Source: a virus. From it: a stretch of 64,000 nt of DNA. The notes beneath the pieces are model-generated. The model was not told the origin of the DNA. It was given only the letters and a program-made list of their open reading frames with translations, and made no database searches. This document shows, in pieces, positions 26,186 through 34,602 of this stretch; the stretch's first letter is position 1; every line of letters starts with the position of its first letter. The position numbers and the translations under genes were made by a program. Location: the IMG/VR virus record IMGVR_UViG_3300010370_000029, positions 23,474 through 87,473 of that record; one strand, 5' to 3'.

Positions 26186-26700
26186 CAGTAGCAACAGCAG
26201 AGAGAATGGTTACTATGGTTAAATTGACTTGGGCAGAATACTTCCGAAAAATCGCACATACAGTTAAACTGAAGTCGAAGGATAAGACTACCCAGATTGG
26301 TGCGGTTATTGTCGGTTCCAATAATGAAATCCGTTCTACGGGATACAATTCATTTCCACGTGGGATTGAAGATTTCCGTGAAGAACGGCAGGAACGTCCA
26401 GAGAAATATTATTGGATGGAACATGCTGAGCGAAATGCAATTATCAACGCCGCTCGTATTGGTGTATCAACCGACCGTTGTATTTTATTCCTAACGTGTG
26501 ACATTCCATGCGTTGATTGCACTCGTGCGATTATCAATTCTGGAATCAAGATTATATTCTGTGAACGTGGTGAAGGGGCAAAGGGTGACCACTGGAACGA
26601 ACATACCCAACGTAGTATACAGATGTTACAAGAAGCAAAGTGCACCGTTCATTATTATGGTGAAATAAAACCTTTTATTAATATTGGTGAACTACAATGA
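26182..26700 (+). CDS. Deoxycytidylate (dCMP) deaminase
   Basis: Converts dCMP to dUMP, feeding thymidylate synthase. The zinc and catalytic motif HAERNAI is at about residue 80, with PCVDCTRAI supplying the two Cys ligands. CILFLTCDIPC and KIIFCERGEG also fit. An upstream ATG gives an extra 11 residues; ATG 26215 (MVKLTWAEYF) is an alternative start. ATGA-coupled to gp62. Confidence 0.9.
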   Translation: MTVATAERMVTMVKLTWAEYFRKIAHTVKLKSKDKTTQIGAVIVGSNNEIRSTGYNSFPRGIEDFREERQERPEKYYWMEHAERNAIINAARIGVSTDRCILFLTCDIPCVDCTRAIINSGIKIIFCERGEGAKGDHWNEHTQRSIQMLQEAKCTVHYYGEIKPFINIGELQ

Positions 26701-26930
26701 GTAACGGAAAAGGTGATAGCCCACGCCCGCTGAGCGTGGACGCTGAGACATATAAGAGCAATTGGGAACAAACATTTGGAAACACACCAGAAAAAGCACA
26801 AGCTCGTATATCAGAATCATTACACGAAATTCAACAAGAAATTAATCGACTCAGAGATATAGTTGATAACTGTGAATATAGCGGATTACCCAACACCTCA
26901 TCATACGAGGTTCACGGTGAACCTTTATAG
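26697..26930 (+). CDS. Hypothetical protein (77 aa)
   Basis: ATGA-coupled to the deaminase gene. MSNGKGDSPRPLSVD at the start is a common opening of small phage proteins with a KGDxxRP motif. It continues as a helical segment (ESLHEIQQEINRLRD). Function unknown. Confidence 0.6.
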   Translation: MSNGKGDSPRPLSVDAETYKSNWEQTFGNTPEKAQARISESLHEIQQEINRLRDIVDNCEYSGLPNTSSYEVHGEPL

Positions 26931-27141
26931 AAATCGTAAAGTAGAAAAAACATCTAAAGGTTATCGGTATGTATTGTTACAAGATGCACCAAACTCTATT
27001 CATCTTACGATACAAGATGGAGACAAGGCAATCTATGACCATCTTGCTAATTTACAATCCGAAGAAGATTTAAACAATAGAATTTCCACATTAGAAACAG
27101 AATTCACCGCATGGGTAACCAAAAATGAAGCCATTAGTTAA
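26863..27141 (+). CDS. Hypothetical protein (about 92 aa, start uncertain)
   Basis: The frame opens at ATG 26863 inside the previous gene; a GTG at 26921 is a plausible later start. Acidic coiled tail (LQSEEDLNNRISTLETEF). Its stop overlaps the following ATG region. Little else can be said. Confidence 0.45.
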   Translation: MITVNIADYPTPHHTRFTVNLYRNRKVEKTSKGYRYVLLQDAPNSIHLTIQDGDKAIYDHLANLQSEEDLNNRISTLETEFTAWVTKNEAIS

Positions 27142-27454
27142 ATACCTCACCGAAGAAGATGCAATCGCCCGTGTAGGCAAGGGATGGGAGTCTCTTGTTC
27201 GTCGTGTTTATAATGCAAAGGTTGGGTTGGGGGTTCCTGTAGGAATTATCCAAGTAAAGGAAAAATGGGGTGGCCTTCGTATATATACTGAATATTACGT
27301 CCGTGAAATAGAAGATGTTATTACCGAAGTGGGACGAAAGAGTTTAGAGATTTGTGAACAATGTGGTTCTCCTGCGGGATTGGTGAAGAAGGGAACGTGG
27401 TATCAGACCCGATGCGAAGAGCACAGAGGCGATTGGACACCAGTAGAACAGTAA
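27125..27454 (+). CDS. Hypothetical protein with a CxxC zinc motif
   Basis: 109 aa. N-terminal LTEEDAIARVGKGW then KEKWGGLRIYTE, a segment shared by small phage proteins. CEQCGSPAG with a downstream RCEEH supplies zinc ligands. It overlaps the previous gene. A hairpin terminator follows. Confidence 0.6.
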   Translation: MKPLVKYLTEEDAIARVGKGWESLVRRVYNAKVGLGVPVGIIQVKEKWGGLRIYTEYYVREIEDVITEVGRKSLEICEQCGSPAGLVKKGTWYQTRCEEHRGDWTPVEQ

Positions 27455-27468
27455 TAATAGTTTATAAT

Positions 27469-27491
27469 AGACCCCGAAAGGGGTCTTGACT
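27469..27491 (+). terminator. Hairpin terminator abutting a promoter
   Basis: AGACCCC (27469-27475) pairs with GGGGTCT (27480-27486) around a GAAA tetraloop, followed by TTGACTTTT. It likely ends the upstream unit, while the same T-rich tail is the -35 of the next promoter. Confidence 0.55.
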
Positions 27492-27514
27492 TTTACGCCT
27501 CATTTGAGTATATT
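27486..27514 (+). promoter_or_regulatory. Sigma70-like promoter of the Fe-S nuclease gene
   Basis: TTGACT at 27486-27491, 17-bp spacer, TATATT at 27509-27514, 28 bp before the ATG at 27543. It also argues that the nuclease starts at 27543 and not at the in-frame ATG 27486. Confidence 0.6.
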
Positions 27515-27542
27515 TCATGTGTCTATTATCCAAAGGTTATTT

Positions 27543-28412
27543 ATGAACAAAGTATCGTACAGTCAGTATACAACGTGGGCAAATTGCCCAGAGTCTTGGC
27601 GCTTGAAGTATGTCGAGGGTCACAAGATTGATGATTCCTCCATCCATACCATTTTTGGTACCGCCATGCACGAAGTCATTCAAGAGTGGCTCGACATTCT
27701 TTTCAACAAGAGTGAATCATTTGCAAATGGTATAGACCTTGATGACAATCTAAAGACCAAGTTTCATGCGCTTTTCAAGGAAGCCGTCAAGGAAGTTGAT
27801 GGGGTCAAGGTGTTTCCGTGTGACCGCCCAACATTAGAAGAGTTCTACCACCAAGGCACACAGATTTTGTCGTATGTTCAGGCGAATCAGAAGAAGCTGT
27901 TCCCGAATCAGAATACCACGCTTGTTGGCATCGAATATCCGATTGATGTAGAGGTTCGTCCCGGCGTGAAGTATGTGGGGTTCGTAGACATCGTTACGAA
28001 GAACGAACGGACAGAACTCATTACTCTTTATGATTTAAAGACCAGTCGTGCCGGATGGACGCAGGCACAGAAGTCCGACAAGACTAAGATTAGTCAGTTG
28101 CTTCTCTACAAGAAGTTTATCTCTGAGCATTTCAACGTACCGCTAGAATCGGTTCGAGTTGAGTATATTATTCTGAAGCGTACCATTTCTGAGAATTCTC
28201 CGTATCCGATTCCGCGTGTCAGTCCGTTCGAACCGCCGCACGGAAAGCCGTCAATCAATCGGGCATGGACAGACTTTGAGAATTTCTTGACAGATTGTTT
28301 CAACGAGTCTGGTCAGTATAAGACTGATACGATTAAACATAAGGCAAGTAAGAGTGCCTGTAAGTATTGTGTATTCCGTGAACGTAAAGACCTTTGCAAG
28401 TACGGGGTGTAA
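27543..28412 (+). CDS. Cas4/RecB-like PD-(D/E)XK exonuclease with Fe-S cysteines
   Basis: 289 aa. The nuclease core shows FGTAMHEVIQ (His), GFVDIVTKN (Asp) and LYDLKTSRAGW (Asp-Lys), the RecB-family motifs. One Cys near the N-terminus (WANCPESW) and three at the C-terminus (CKYCVFRERKDLC) match the 4Fe-4S clamp of Cas4/AddB nucleases. Likely processes DNA ends in recombination. The start is set by the promoter at 27486-27514. The end overlaps the next coding start region closely. Confidence 0.85.
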   Translation: MNKVSYSQYTTWANCPESWRLKYVEGHKIDDSSIHTIFGTAMHEVIQEWLDILFNKSESFANGIDLDDNLKTKFHALFKEAVKEVDGVKVFPCDRPTLEEFYHQGTQILSYVQANQKKLFPNQNTTLVGIEYPIDVEVRPGVKYVGFVDIVTKNERTELITLYDLKTSRAGWTQAQKSDKTKISQLLLYKKFISEHFNVPLESVRVEYIILKRTISENSPYPIPRVSPFEPPHGKPSINRAWTDFENFLTDCFNESGQYKTDTIKHKASKSACKYCVFRERKDLCKYGV

Positions 28413-28413
28413 A

Positions 28414-29024
28414 ATGGAAAACCCGATGGTGAACTATAGCAAGATTATCGCTAATACGGCTAGTAACCATTACAATGTGCGGGATGAGTACAAGAACAAT
28501 ACAGTTGAACAGAATGTTGCCATCACGATGAGTGAGCAACGCAGGTTTTCCGTGGGATGTATCAATATCACGGGGGAACTGAATATCGGAATGATGATTC
28601 GTTCGGCGTGTCTTTTAGGTGCAGAAAACTTTTATATCTTTGGGCGAAAGAAATTTGATAGCGGTCTACCGTAGGTGCCGAGAAATACATTAATATCGTC
28701 CAATATAATTTTGATGACCCGATACACGCTGACGAATCAATCAACGAACGGTTGGAATATCTGTTGAAGTGGAATAGTGTCGTATTGTGTGAACACGGTG
28801 GTACAGAGATTGGGTCACATAAGGCTCGTCTATTGTACAAGGAAGAACTGGAAAATCCGTTGTTTATCTTCGGTTCAGAAAGTCACGGATTACCTATCGC
28901 CGTTGCAGAGAATCCGCACTTCTACAAGATGTCCATTCCGCAACGTGGTGTTCTCAGGTCGTTCAATGTGAGTGCCGCGATGAACATCATCGTGTGGGAT
29001 TATGTCAAGGAGATGTATCTGTGA
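28414..29024 (+). pseudogene. SpoU/TrmH-family RNA methyltransferase with an internal frameshift
   Basis: The N-terminal part (28414-28674, from MENPMVNY) reads through GELNIGMMIRSACLLGAENFYIFGRKKFD and then hits a stop at 28672-28674. The C-terminal part continues in another frame from about 28660 to 29024 with STVGAEKY, PLFIFGSESHGLP and NVSAAMNIIVW, the three SpoU SAM-binding knot motifs. A one-base change near 28657-28665 joins the two halves into a normal SpoU enzyme of about 200 aa. It could be a recent inactivating mutation, a sequencing error or a programmed frameshift. Confidence 0.8.
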
Positions 29025-29419
29025 AGAAACGTTATAAGCAAATGATTGATACCCGTCGAGTGTATCAACTTGAAACAGATATGTACTATGACCGCCGTTT
29101 TGCGTATATCACGAAGCAACGGTCATTGGGTTATCTGGTACGATATGCCAAGAAGATTTGGAAGGCGGAGAAGATTAAAAAGGAAATACCTCTTATCCGA
29201 TTCGGTAAGGGGTTGCAGAAGTATAGTTGGTGTGATGGGGAGATATTAGAACTTGCCCCAACCCAACGGGACATCTTGACTCTCATACATGAGTTGGTTC
29301 ATGCGATTGGATATGATGACCACGATAAGAACTTTGCGGCAAAAGAGTTGGTCTTACTTGCGAAGTATACCTCTGTGAAGGTTGACGCATTACATGAAAT
29401 GTTTGAGGTTATGATATGA
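29021..29419 (+). CDS. Zinc metalloprotease-like protein (SprT-like)
   Basis: 132 aa from the GTG at 29021, which overlaps the TGA of the methyltransferase (GTGA). HELVHAIGYDDHDKNF gives the HExxH zinc motif plus a further His, as in SprT-like and related minimal peptidases. Basic N-terminus. Substrate unknown. The stop overlaps the next start. Confidence 0.7.
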   Translation: MKKRYKQMIDTRRVYQLETDMYYDRRFAYITKQRSLGYLVRYAKKIWKAEKIKKEIPLIRFGKGLQKYSWCDGEILELAPTQRDILTLIHELVHAIGYDDHDKNFAAKELVLLAKYTSVKVDALHEMFEVMI

Positions 29420-29685
29420 TGAAGAAGTTAAAGGAAGCATCAGTACTGTTCTTTATCCAGATATTGAGTTATTCTATCTGGTGTATTAACTTTCGTGCTG
29501 TTGCCGATACCCATTACCACACAGCGGCAGTAAGTGATTTCTTAATCGCTTCTATTCAGTTCTTTGTGATTCGTAAGATTGCACACGGACAAGACCAATT
29601 CCACCAATGGGCAGGATATGCACTTGGGTCGGTGGTCGGAAGTTATGTAGGGATCTGGATTTCGGCAACCTTCCTCGGGGGATAA
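29416..29685 (+). CDS. Small multi-pass membrane protein (89 aa)
   Basis: Hydrophobic helices at residues 8-28, about 42-58 and 66-86, with a Gly-rich end (GYALGSVVGSYVGIWIS). His-rich loops. ATGA-coupled to the protease. Function unknown. Confidence 0.65.
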   Translation: MMKKLKEASVLFFIQILSYSIWCINFRAVADTHYHTAAVSDFLIASIQFFVIRKIAHGQDQFHQWAGYALGSVVGSYVGIWISATFLGG

Positions 29686-29686
29686 G

Positions 29687-29842
29687 ATGGATATCTTTGT
29701 CGCAATAGGAATAATATTACTTGCAATATTTTTGACCCGTTGGATTATGGGTCCAAGTTATTGTATATGTCCATATTGCGGTCATACAATACGTCCATAT
29801 GTAGTTCATAAGTGTAAGGGTCACAGAGTTACGTGTAAGTAA
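29687..29842 (+). CDS. Small membrane-anchored zinc protein (51 aa)
   Basis: One N-terminal transmembrane helix (VAIGIILLAIFLTRWIM) is followed by CICPYCG and CKGHRVTC, a likely zinc knuckle. It begins right after the previous stop and ends before an AAGGAG site of the next gene. Confidence 0.55.
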   Translation: MDIFVAIGIILLAIFLTRWIMGPSYCICPYCGHTIRPYVVHKCKGHRVTCK

Positions 29843-29851
29843 GGAGACAGT

Positions 29852-30085
29852 ATGCCCCGTAAAAAGAAATTGGAACGTGTAGATTCGCTACGGTTGGACT
29901 TCAACGGAAAAATGCTCATACTGATTGATACTGATGAGTGGGGTCCGATTGAATTTAACGTGAACGATAAGGAAACCGTACTGGAAGTCATGCGGACATT
30001 AATTAACTGTAGCGATAATAATTGGTCAGTTGATTCGTATACTAAGACTGAAGCAAAGAAACTTAAAAAGATGGTAGACAAATGA
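29852..30085 (+). CDS. Hypothetical protein (77 aa)
   Basis: Preceded by AAGGAGACAG, a good ribosome-binding site. Basic start (PRKKKLERVD), central DTDEWGPIEFNV and a Lys-rich end. ATGA-coupled to the phosphoesterase. Unknown. Confidence 0.6.
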   Translation: MPRKKKLERVDSLRLDFNGKMLILIDTDEWGPIEFNVNDKETVLEVMRTLINCSDNNWSVDSYTKTEAKKLKKMVDK

Positions 30086-30747
30086 ATTTACTATTAGGCG
30101 ATATTCACGGGAATGCTGGAGTATTAAAAGAAGCGATAGCAGTCGCTAAAGAAGCACACGCTACCTCTATTGTTCAGCTTGGAGACTTTGGGTTGTTCCC
30201 AGATACCGAAGCGTGGTTCCGTGAAAATACAAAAGATGCACATATTCCAATTTATTTTATTGATGGGAATCACGACGATTGCCAACGCTGGGTAGAGTGT
30301 GACACCATAACCCAAGTATGGGATGACCGTAATTTGTTTTACATTCCACGCGGTACCGTAATGGAGTTAGACCATAGAACGGTCGCCGTGATGGGCGGGG
30401 CGTCTAGTATTAATAAGGCTTGGCTACTTCGTGATGGGCAGCATTGGGATGCAAACGAGGATATCACAGAAGCTCAGATTTCTCGTTTATTGAAGAATGC
30501 TGAAGGGAAAACGATTGATATGTTTTTTACTCATTGTCCACCACATTCAGTTATCCAACAAAACTTTGACCCGCTATGGAAGTTACACTTTGAAGTGAGC
30601 ATTGACTGGACTGACCCAAATCAACTTATCATAGAGGATTTGTGGCATAAATTGGGTACTACTGACATATACTCTGGGCATATGCATAAACGGGTGCAGG
30701 GTATAAATTATAGAATTGTAAATATAAATGAGCTTTTGGCAGTTTAA
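30082..30747 (+). CDS. Calcineurin-like metallophosphoesterase
   Basis: 221 aa. Metal-binding motifs in order: GDIHGN, GDFG, GNHDD, THCPPH and SGHMH. Family members are protein phosphatases, nucleases or nucleotide hydrolases; in phages the substrate is usually unknown. A short gap with an 18-bp palindrome follows. Confidence 0.88.
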   Translation: MNLLLGDIHGNAGVLKEAIAVAKEAHATSIVQLGDFGLFPDTEAWFRENTKDAHIPIYFIDGNHDDCQRWVECDTITQVWDDRNLFYIPRGTVMELDHRTVAVMGGASSINKAWLLRDGQHWDANEDITEAQISRLLKNAEGKTIDMFFTHCPPHSVIQQNFDPLWKLHFEVSIDWTDPNQLIIEDLWHKLGTTDIYSGHMHKRVQGINYRIVNINELLAV

Positions 30748-30758
30748 GATGATACTTA

Positions 30759-30776
30759 TCTATAGAATTCTATAGA
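30759..30776. promoter_or_regulatory. Perfect 18-bp palindrome, probable operator
   Basis: TCTATAGAATTCTATAGA is an exact palindrome 12 bp upstream of the small protein at 30789. It fits a dimeric repressor site, likely autoregulatory. A related TTCTATAGAA occurs at 61774-61783. Confidence 0.5.
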
Positions 30777-30788
30777 AAGGTAATTGTT

Positions 30789-30956
30789 ATGGCTAAAAAG
30801 AAAATCAACAAAAATACTACCATTCAAGTTAAGACTGATATCTACGAACACGTTAAGCAGTTCTGTAGTCAACGTGGGATGCTTATTTCCTCACAAACAG
30901 AATTCTTGTGGGTTAATCTGATATCATCTAGTATGAGCGGCAGTATTTCTTTATAA
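30789..30956 (+). CDS. Small possible ribbon-helix-helix DNA-binding protein (55 aa)
   Basis: Basic N-terminus (AKKKINKNT) then a short beta-like strand TTIQVKTDIYEHVKQF and two helices, the layout of Arc/MetJ-type repressors. AAAGG ribosome-binding site. The palindrome just upstream supports a regulator, but the fold call is tentative. Confidence 0.5.
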   Translation: MAKKKINKNTTIQVKTDIYEHVKQFCSQRGMLISSQTEFLWVNLISSSMSGSISL

Positions 30957-30958
30957 GG

Positions 30959-32362
30959 ATGAAATATATGAGACAAGGTTATTTACCAAAAAATGAACGC
31001 AAGAAAATCCTCCTACTCTCGGATGACCTACGGGTTACATCTGGCGTAGGAGTAATGTCAAGAGAAATAGTCGAAGGTACTTGCCATCGGTATAATTGGA
31101 TACAAGTTGGTGCAGGCGTAAACCATCCCGATGCCGGCAAAATCCTAGACCTTTCAGAAGCACTAAAGAGTGAAGTGGGAGTAGATGACCCCTATGTTCG
31201 CATTTATCCATATAACGGATATGGTGATAGTCGGTTGATTCGCACATTAATTGAAACAGAAAAGCCAGATGCTATTCTGCACTTCACCGACCCCCGCTAT
31301 TGGATTTGGCTCTACCAGATGGAACACGAACTCCGTCAAAAGATGCCGCTGATGTATTACAACATTTGGGACGACCTTCCATATCCTATGTACAATCAAG
31401 GGTATTATATGTCGTGCGATTCACTATTCTCAATTAGTAAGCAGACATATAATATTAACAAGCAAGTACTCGGACCACGGAACCCGCGGCATCTTGCTTA
31501 TATCCCACACGGCATTAACACCAAGCGGTATCACTCACTTCCAGTTGATGACGCTGGTATGTTGGAAACTCGTAAGAAGTTATTTGGTGAAGCCGAAGTC
31601 GATTATGTTATCTTCTATAATAGTCGGAACATTCGCCGGAAGCAGACATCGGATATCATCTACGCCTTCAAGGTATTTATGTCGAAGCTCACACCAGAGC
31701 AACGTGAAAAAGTACGCTTAGTTCTCCATACACAGCCCGTGGATGACAACGGGACGGATTTACCAGCGGTCATTCGGGATGTGACGCCTGAAGTGCAGAA
31801 GTATATCATATTCTCTGCTGATAGAGTGGAAGCAGGATTCCTCAACCATCTGTATAATATCGCTGACGTATCTATCAATATGTCCAGTAACGAAGGATTC
31901 GGATTGGGTACGTGTGAAAGTATTGTGGCAGGTACTCCTATCATTGTCAACGTGACCGGTGGATTACAAGACCAATGTGGATTTATGGACGAGGAAGGAA
32001 ACTACCTTGACCCAGATAAGCATTTCACCTACGAATGGGGTAGCAATCACGATGGTCGGTACAAGAAGCACGGGGAATGGGCGTTCCCAATGTTCCCATC
32101 GAATCGCTCATTACAAGGGTCACCGTTGACTCCATATATCTTCGACGACCGTGCCTCGTTCGAAGACGCAGCAGACCGTATGATGGAAGTCTATAATATG
32201 TCACGTGAAGAACGTAAGCGCCGTGGTGAGCTCGGCCGTCAGTACGCTTTGGGAGCTGGTCAATTTACCGCAGAACGTATGTGTGAATTGTTTATAGAAA
32301 ATATTGATAAGGGATTCCAAGAATGGGTTCCAAGAAGTAAGTTTGAATTAGTTAAGGCATAA
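30959..32362 (+). CDS. GT-B glycosyltransferase (GT4-like)
   Basis: 467 aa. N-terminal half: ILLLSDDLRVTSGVGVMSREIV, a glycine-rich acceptor-side loop. C-terminal half: IFYNSRNIRRKQ, YNIADVSINMSSNEGFGLGTCESIVAGTPIIVNVTGG, the GT4 nucleotide-sugar signature with the ExFG-like EGFGLG. Begins the sugar island. The next gene is a similar enzyme, suggesting stepwise glycan synthesis. Substrate unknown. Confidence 0.82.
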   Translation: MKYMRQGYLPKNERKKILLLSDDLRVTSGVGVMSREIVEGTCHRYNWIQVGAGVNHPDAGKILDLSEALKSEVGVDDPYVRIYPYNGYGDSRLIRTLIETEKPDAILHFTDPRYWIWLYQMEHELRQKMPLMYYNIWDDLPYPMYNQGYYMSCDSLFSISKQTYNINKQVLGPRNPRHLAYIPHGINTKRYHSLPVDDAGMLETRKKLFGEAEVDYVIFYNSRNIRRKQTSDIIYAFKVFMSKLTPEQREKVRLVLHTQPVDDNGTDLPAVIRDVTPEVQKYIIFSADRVEAGFLNHLYNIADVSINMSSNEGFGLGTCESIVAGTPIIVNVTGGLQDQCGFMDEEGNYLDPDKHFTYEWGSNHDGRYKKHGEWAFPMFPSNRSLQGSPLTPYIFDDRASFEDAADRMMEVYNMSREERKRRGELGRQYALGAGQFTAERMCELFIENIDKGFQEWVPRSKFELVKA

Positions 32363-32387
32363 TAATTTTTACGATAGAGAGTATATT

Positions 32388-33719
32388 ATGAATACCGAAG
32401 TTAAACCGTTATGTATAGTCCGTGCTCCATGCGCCACCCGTTCTGGTTACGGAGATATGAGTCGTGACATCATCCGACATCTTATTGAATATGATAAGTA
32501 TGATGTTAAGGTTATCTCTGTGAATTGGGGTGAGACTCCAATGAACGCACTGAATCCAGATAATCCAAAGGATAAGATGATTATTGACCGTATCCTTACT
32601 CAAAATCTTATTCAAAAGCCAGACTTGTTTGTTACGATTACCATTCCTACAGAATTTGAAGCGTTAGGTAAATATAATATCGGTATCACGGCTGGTATCG
32701 AAACCACTGCCGCCTCTGCTCAATGGGTTGATGCTTGTAACCGAATGGATGCCGTGTTTACTATATCTGAGCATTCTAAGAATGTACTCCTTACTTCAAA
32801 GTATATGAGAACGGGCCCAAATGGAGAAAAGTTGGGTACACTTGAAGTAACCAAGCCAATCGAAGTTTTACATAATTGTATAGACCAATCAATTATGAAG
32901 AAGTTGGAATACGAAGCTGATATTCTTCCTTCGATTAAAACCGTGATGGAAACCATACCAGAAAAGTTCTGTTATCTTTTCGTTGGTCATTGGCTCCGTG
33001 GGGACTTTGGAGAAGATAGAAAGAATGTATCATTCTTGGTACGGGTATTCCTTGAAACATTTAAGCAAACCAAGGTAGCACCCCCGGCTCTTATTCTAAA
33101 GACCAGTGGTGGTGGGTTCTCCATTCTTGATAAGCGAGAAATGTTGAATAAGATAGACACTATCCGTAAGCAAGTAGTATTAGAAGAAGGTCAACCTATG
33201 CCAAATATTTATTTATTGCATGGTGAATTGACCGATGATGAAATGAATTCGTTGTATAATCACCCGAAGGTAAAGGCACACGTTAGTTTGACGAAGGGCG
33301 AAGGGTTTGGTCGTCCATTACTTGAAGCATCTATTAGTGGTAAGCCAGTTATCGCTTCGGGCTGGAGTGGTCATATGGACTTTTTAAACCCAGAAGATGC
33401 TGTACTGGTCGGCGGTGAACTTAAGCCTATCCACGAAAGTTCAGTATGGGATAATGTCTTGATTAAGGAATCGTCTTGGTTCGCTCCAGACTTACAACAG
33501 TCTGCTAATGCACTCGCTGCAGTCTTTATGGAATATGATGCGTTCCATAAGAGAGCAAAGAAGTTGGGGAAGGAAAACTTTAAGAAGTTCTCCTACAAGG
33601 CAATTCAAAAGCGTACGTGGGAACTCCTCGACAAGTACGTACCAGAATTCCCTAAGCAAGTTCAATTGGTTTTACCGAAGTTAAAAAAGATTGAATTACC
33701 CAAAAAGCAAGGTGAATAA
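32388..33719 (+). CDS. GT-B glycosyltransferase (GT4-like)
   Basis: 443 aa, paralogue-like to the preceding gene: RAPCATRSGYGDMSRDII at the start, KGEGFGRPLLEASISGKPVIASGWSGH as the donor-binding signature. Related to phage and bacterial mannosyl/glucosyl transferases of GT4. The stop overlaps the next start (TAATG). Confidence 0.82.
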   Translation: MNTEVKPLCIVRAPCATRSGYGDMSRDIIRHLIEYDKYDVKVISVNWGETPMNALNPDNPKDKMIIDRILTQNLIQKPDLFVTITIPTEFEALGKYNIGITAGIETTAASAQWVDACNRMDAVFTISEHSKNVLLTSKYMRTGPNGEKLGTLEVTKPIEVLHNCIDQSIMKKLEYEADILPSIKTVMETIPEKFCYLFVGHWLRGDFGEDRKNVSFLVRVFLETFKQTKVAPPALILKTSGGGFSILDKREMLNKIDTIRKQVVLEEGQPMPNIYLLHGELTDDEMNSLYNHPKVKAHVSLTKGEGFGRPLLEASISGKPVIASGWSGHMDFLNPEDAVLVGGELKPIHESSVWDNVLIKESSWFAPDLQQSANALAAVFMEYDAFHKRAKKLGKENFKKFSYKAIQKRTWELLDKYVPEFPKQVQLVLPKLKKIELPKKQGE

Positions 33720-34123
33720 TGCCACTACGTAGTGAACGCAGATTTATCAGTCTCAGTAACGTACAATCTGGGATGATGATTCAATTTAACTACTCCAAGA
33801 AGTCCGGTGGGAGCGGTCAGTATGTTGTATTGGTCGTAGACCCGAATCGTAAAAATGACCGAGCTACGGAACCACAACTACACGGGTTCGTCATAGATGA
33901 ATTGTCTGACACTGAATTGCTAGAATTCTTTGCATCTTTTCGTAAGAGTACTTCTCTGGACTATGAAGATAGAAAGAAGAGTGTGGTCGAGGGATTAAAC
34001 ACAGATGAAGCATACGAAACATTTGCGGCGTCGAAGTATGTTAAAGACCGCTCATACAGAACATTTAATTTAAGTGGGATGACTCAAGTACGTCAGATTT
34101 TGATTGGTTCAGTTGAAGATTAG
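33719..34123 (+). CDS. Conserved hypothetical protein (134 aa)
   Basis: Starts MPLRSERRFISLSNVQSGMMIQFNY and contains QYVVLVVDPNRK, a pattern I associate with small proteins of T4-like phages near structural genes. Beta-rich. No function assigned. Coupled to the upstream glycosyltransferase. Confidence 0.65.
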   Translation: MPLRSERRFISLSNVQSGMMIQFNYSKKSGGSGQYVVLVVDPNRKNDRATEPQLHGFVIDELSDTELLEFFASFRKSTSLDYEDRKKSVVEGLNTDEAYETFAASKYVKDRSYRTFNLSGMTQVRQILIGSVED

Positions 34124-34157
34124 TCTATTTATAGATATACCCTTTAACGGTACCGAC

Positions 34158-34301
34158 ATGCTGAATTCTGATAAGGAACGACCAAAGAAGTTTCCGATTT
34201 TAGATTTAGATGTATTGACTGAAAAGAAAACTTGGTGGGTGGTCTGGGAATATATTTTCTCTGGAAAACTCCGCCAACCGGATGATATAGATAAAAGTTG
34301 A
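34158..34301 (+). CDS. Hypothetical small protein (47 aa)
   Basis: A longer frame from 34104 overlaps the previous gene; ATG 34158 (MLNSDKERPKK) is the likelier start. Contains WWVVWEYIFSGKL, a short hydrophobic aromatic segment. Unknown. Confidence 0.4.
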   Translation: MLNSDKERPKKFPILDLDVLTEKKTWWVVWEYIFSGKLRQPDDIDKS

Positions 34302-34308
34302 GAGTGTT

Positions 34309-34596
34309 ATGATTGATGAGAACGAGCAGATATGTCCACAAGAGGATTGTGTACCTGCGGAAGAGCTACCTTCGGTTATGCAGATGGCAAAGAATTTGTT
34401 TAACGATGGTAGTAAAATCGTTGGTAATGCAGTAAAAGGAAATAAAACGTTAGTTGAGGATGTGGTTCGTAACGAGCGATGGTCTACTTGTTTGAGTTGT
34501 CCTAAACTAAAAAATGATAGATGCGTGGAGTGTGGATGCTTTATGAAGGTTAAAGTGGCGTTCGTCACCTCCAAATGTCCAATAAATAATTGGTAA
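34309..34596 (+). CDS. Zinc-finger-like hypothetical protein (95 aa)
   Basis: The C-terminal third has CLSCPKLKNDRCVECGCFM, then SKCP: five or six Cys arranged like a zinc ribbon. N-terminus acidic with a helical middle. Similar small Cys proteins occur beside tail-synthesis genes in T4-like phages. Function unknown. Confidence 0.6.
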   Translation: MIDENEQICPQEDCVPAEELPSVMQMAKNLFNDGSKIVGNAVKGNKTLVEDVVRNERWSTCLSCPKLKNDRCVECGCFMKVKVAFVTSKCPINNW

Positions 34597-34602
34597 TATA
34601 TT

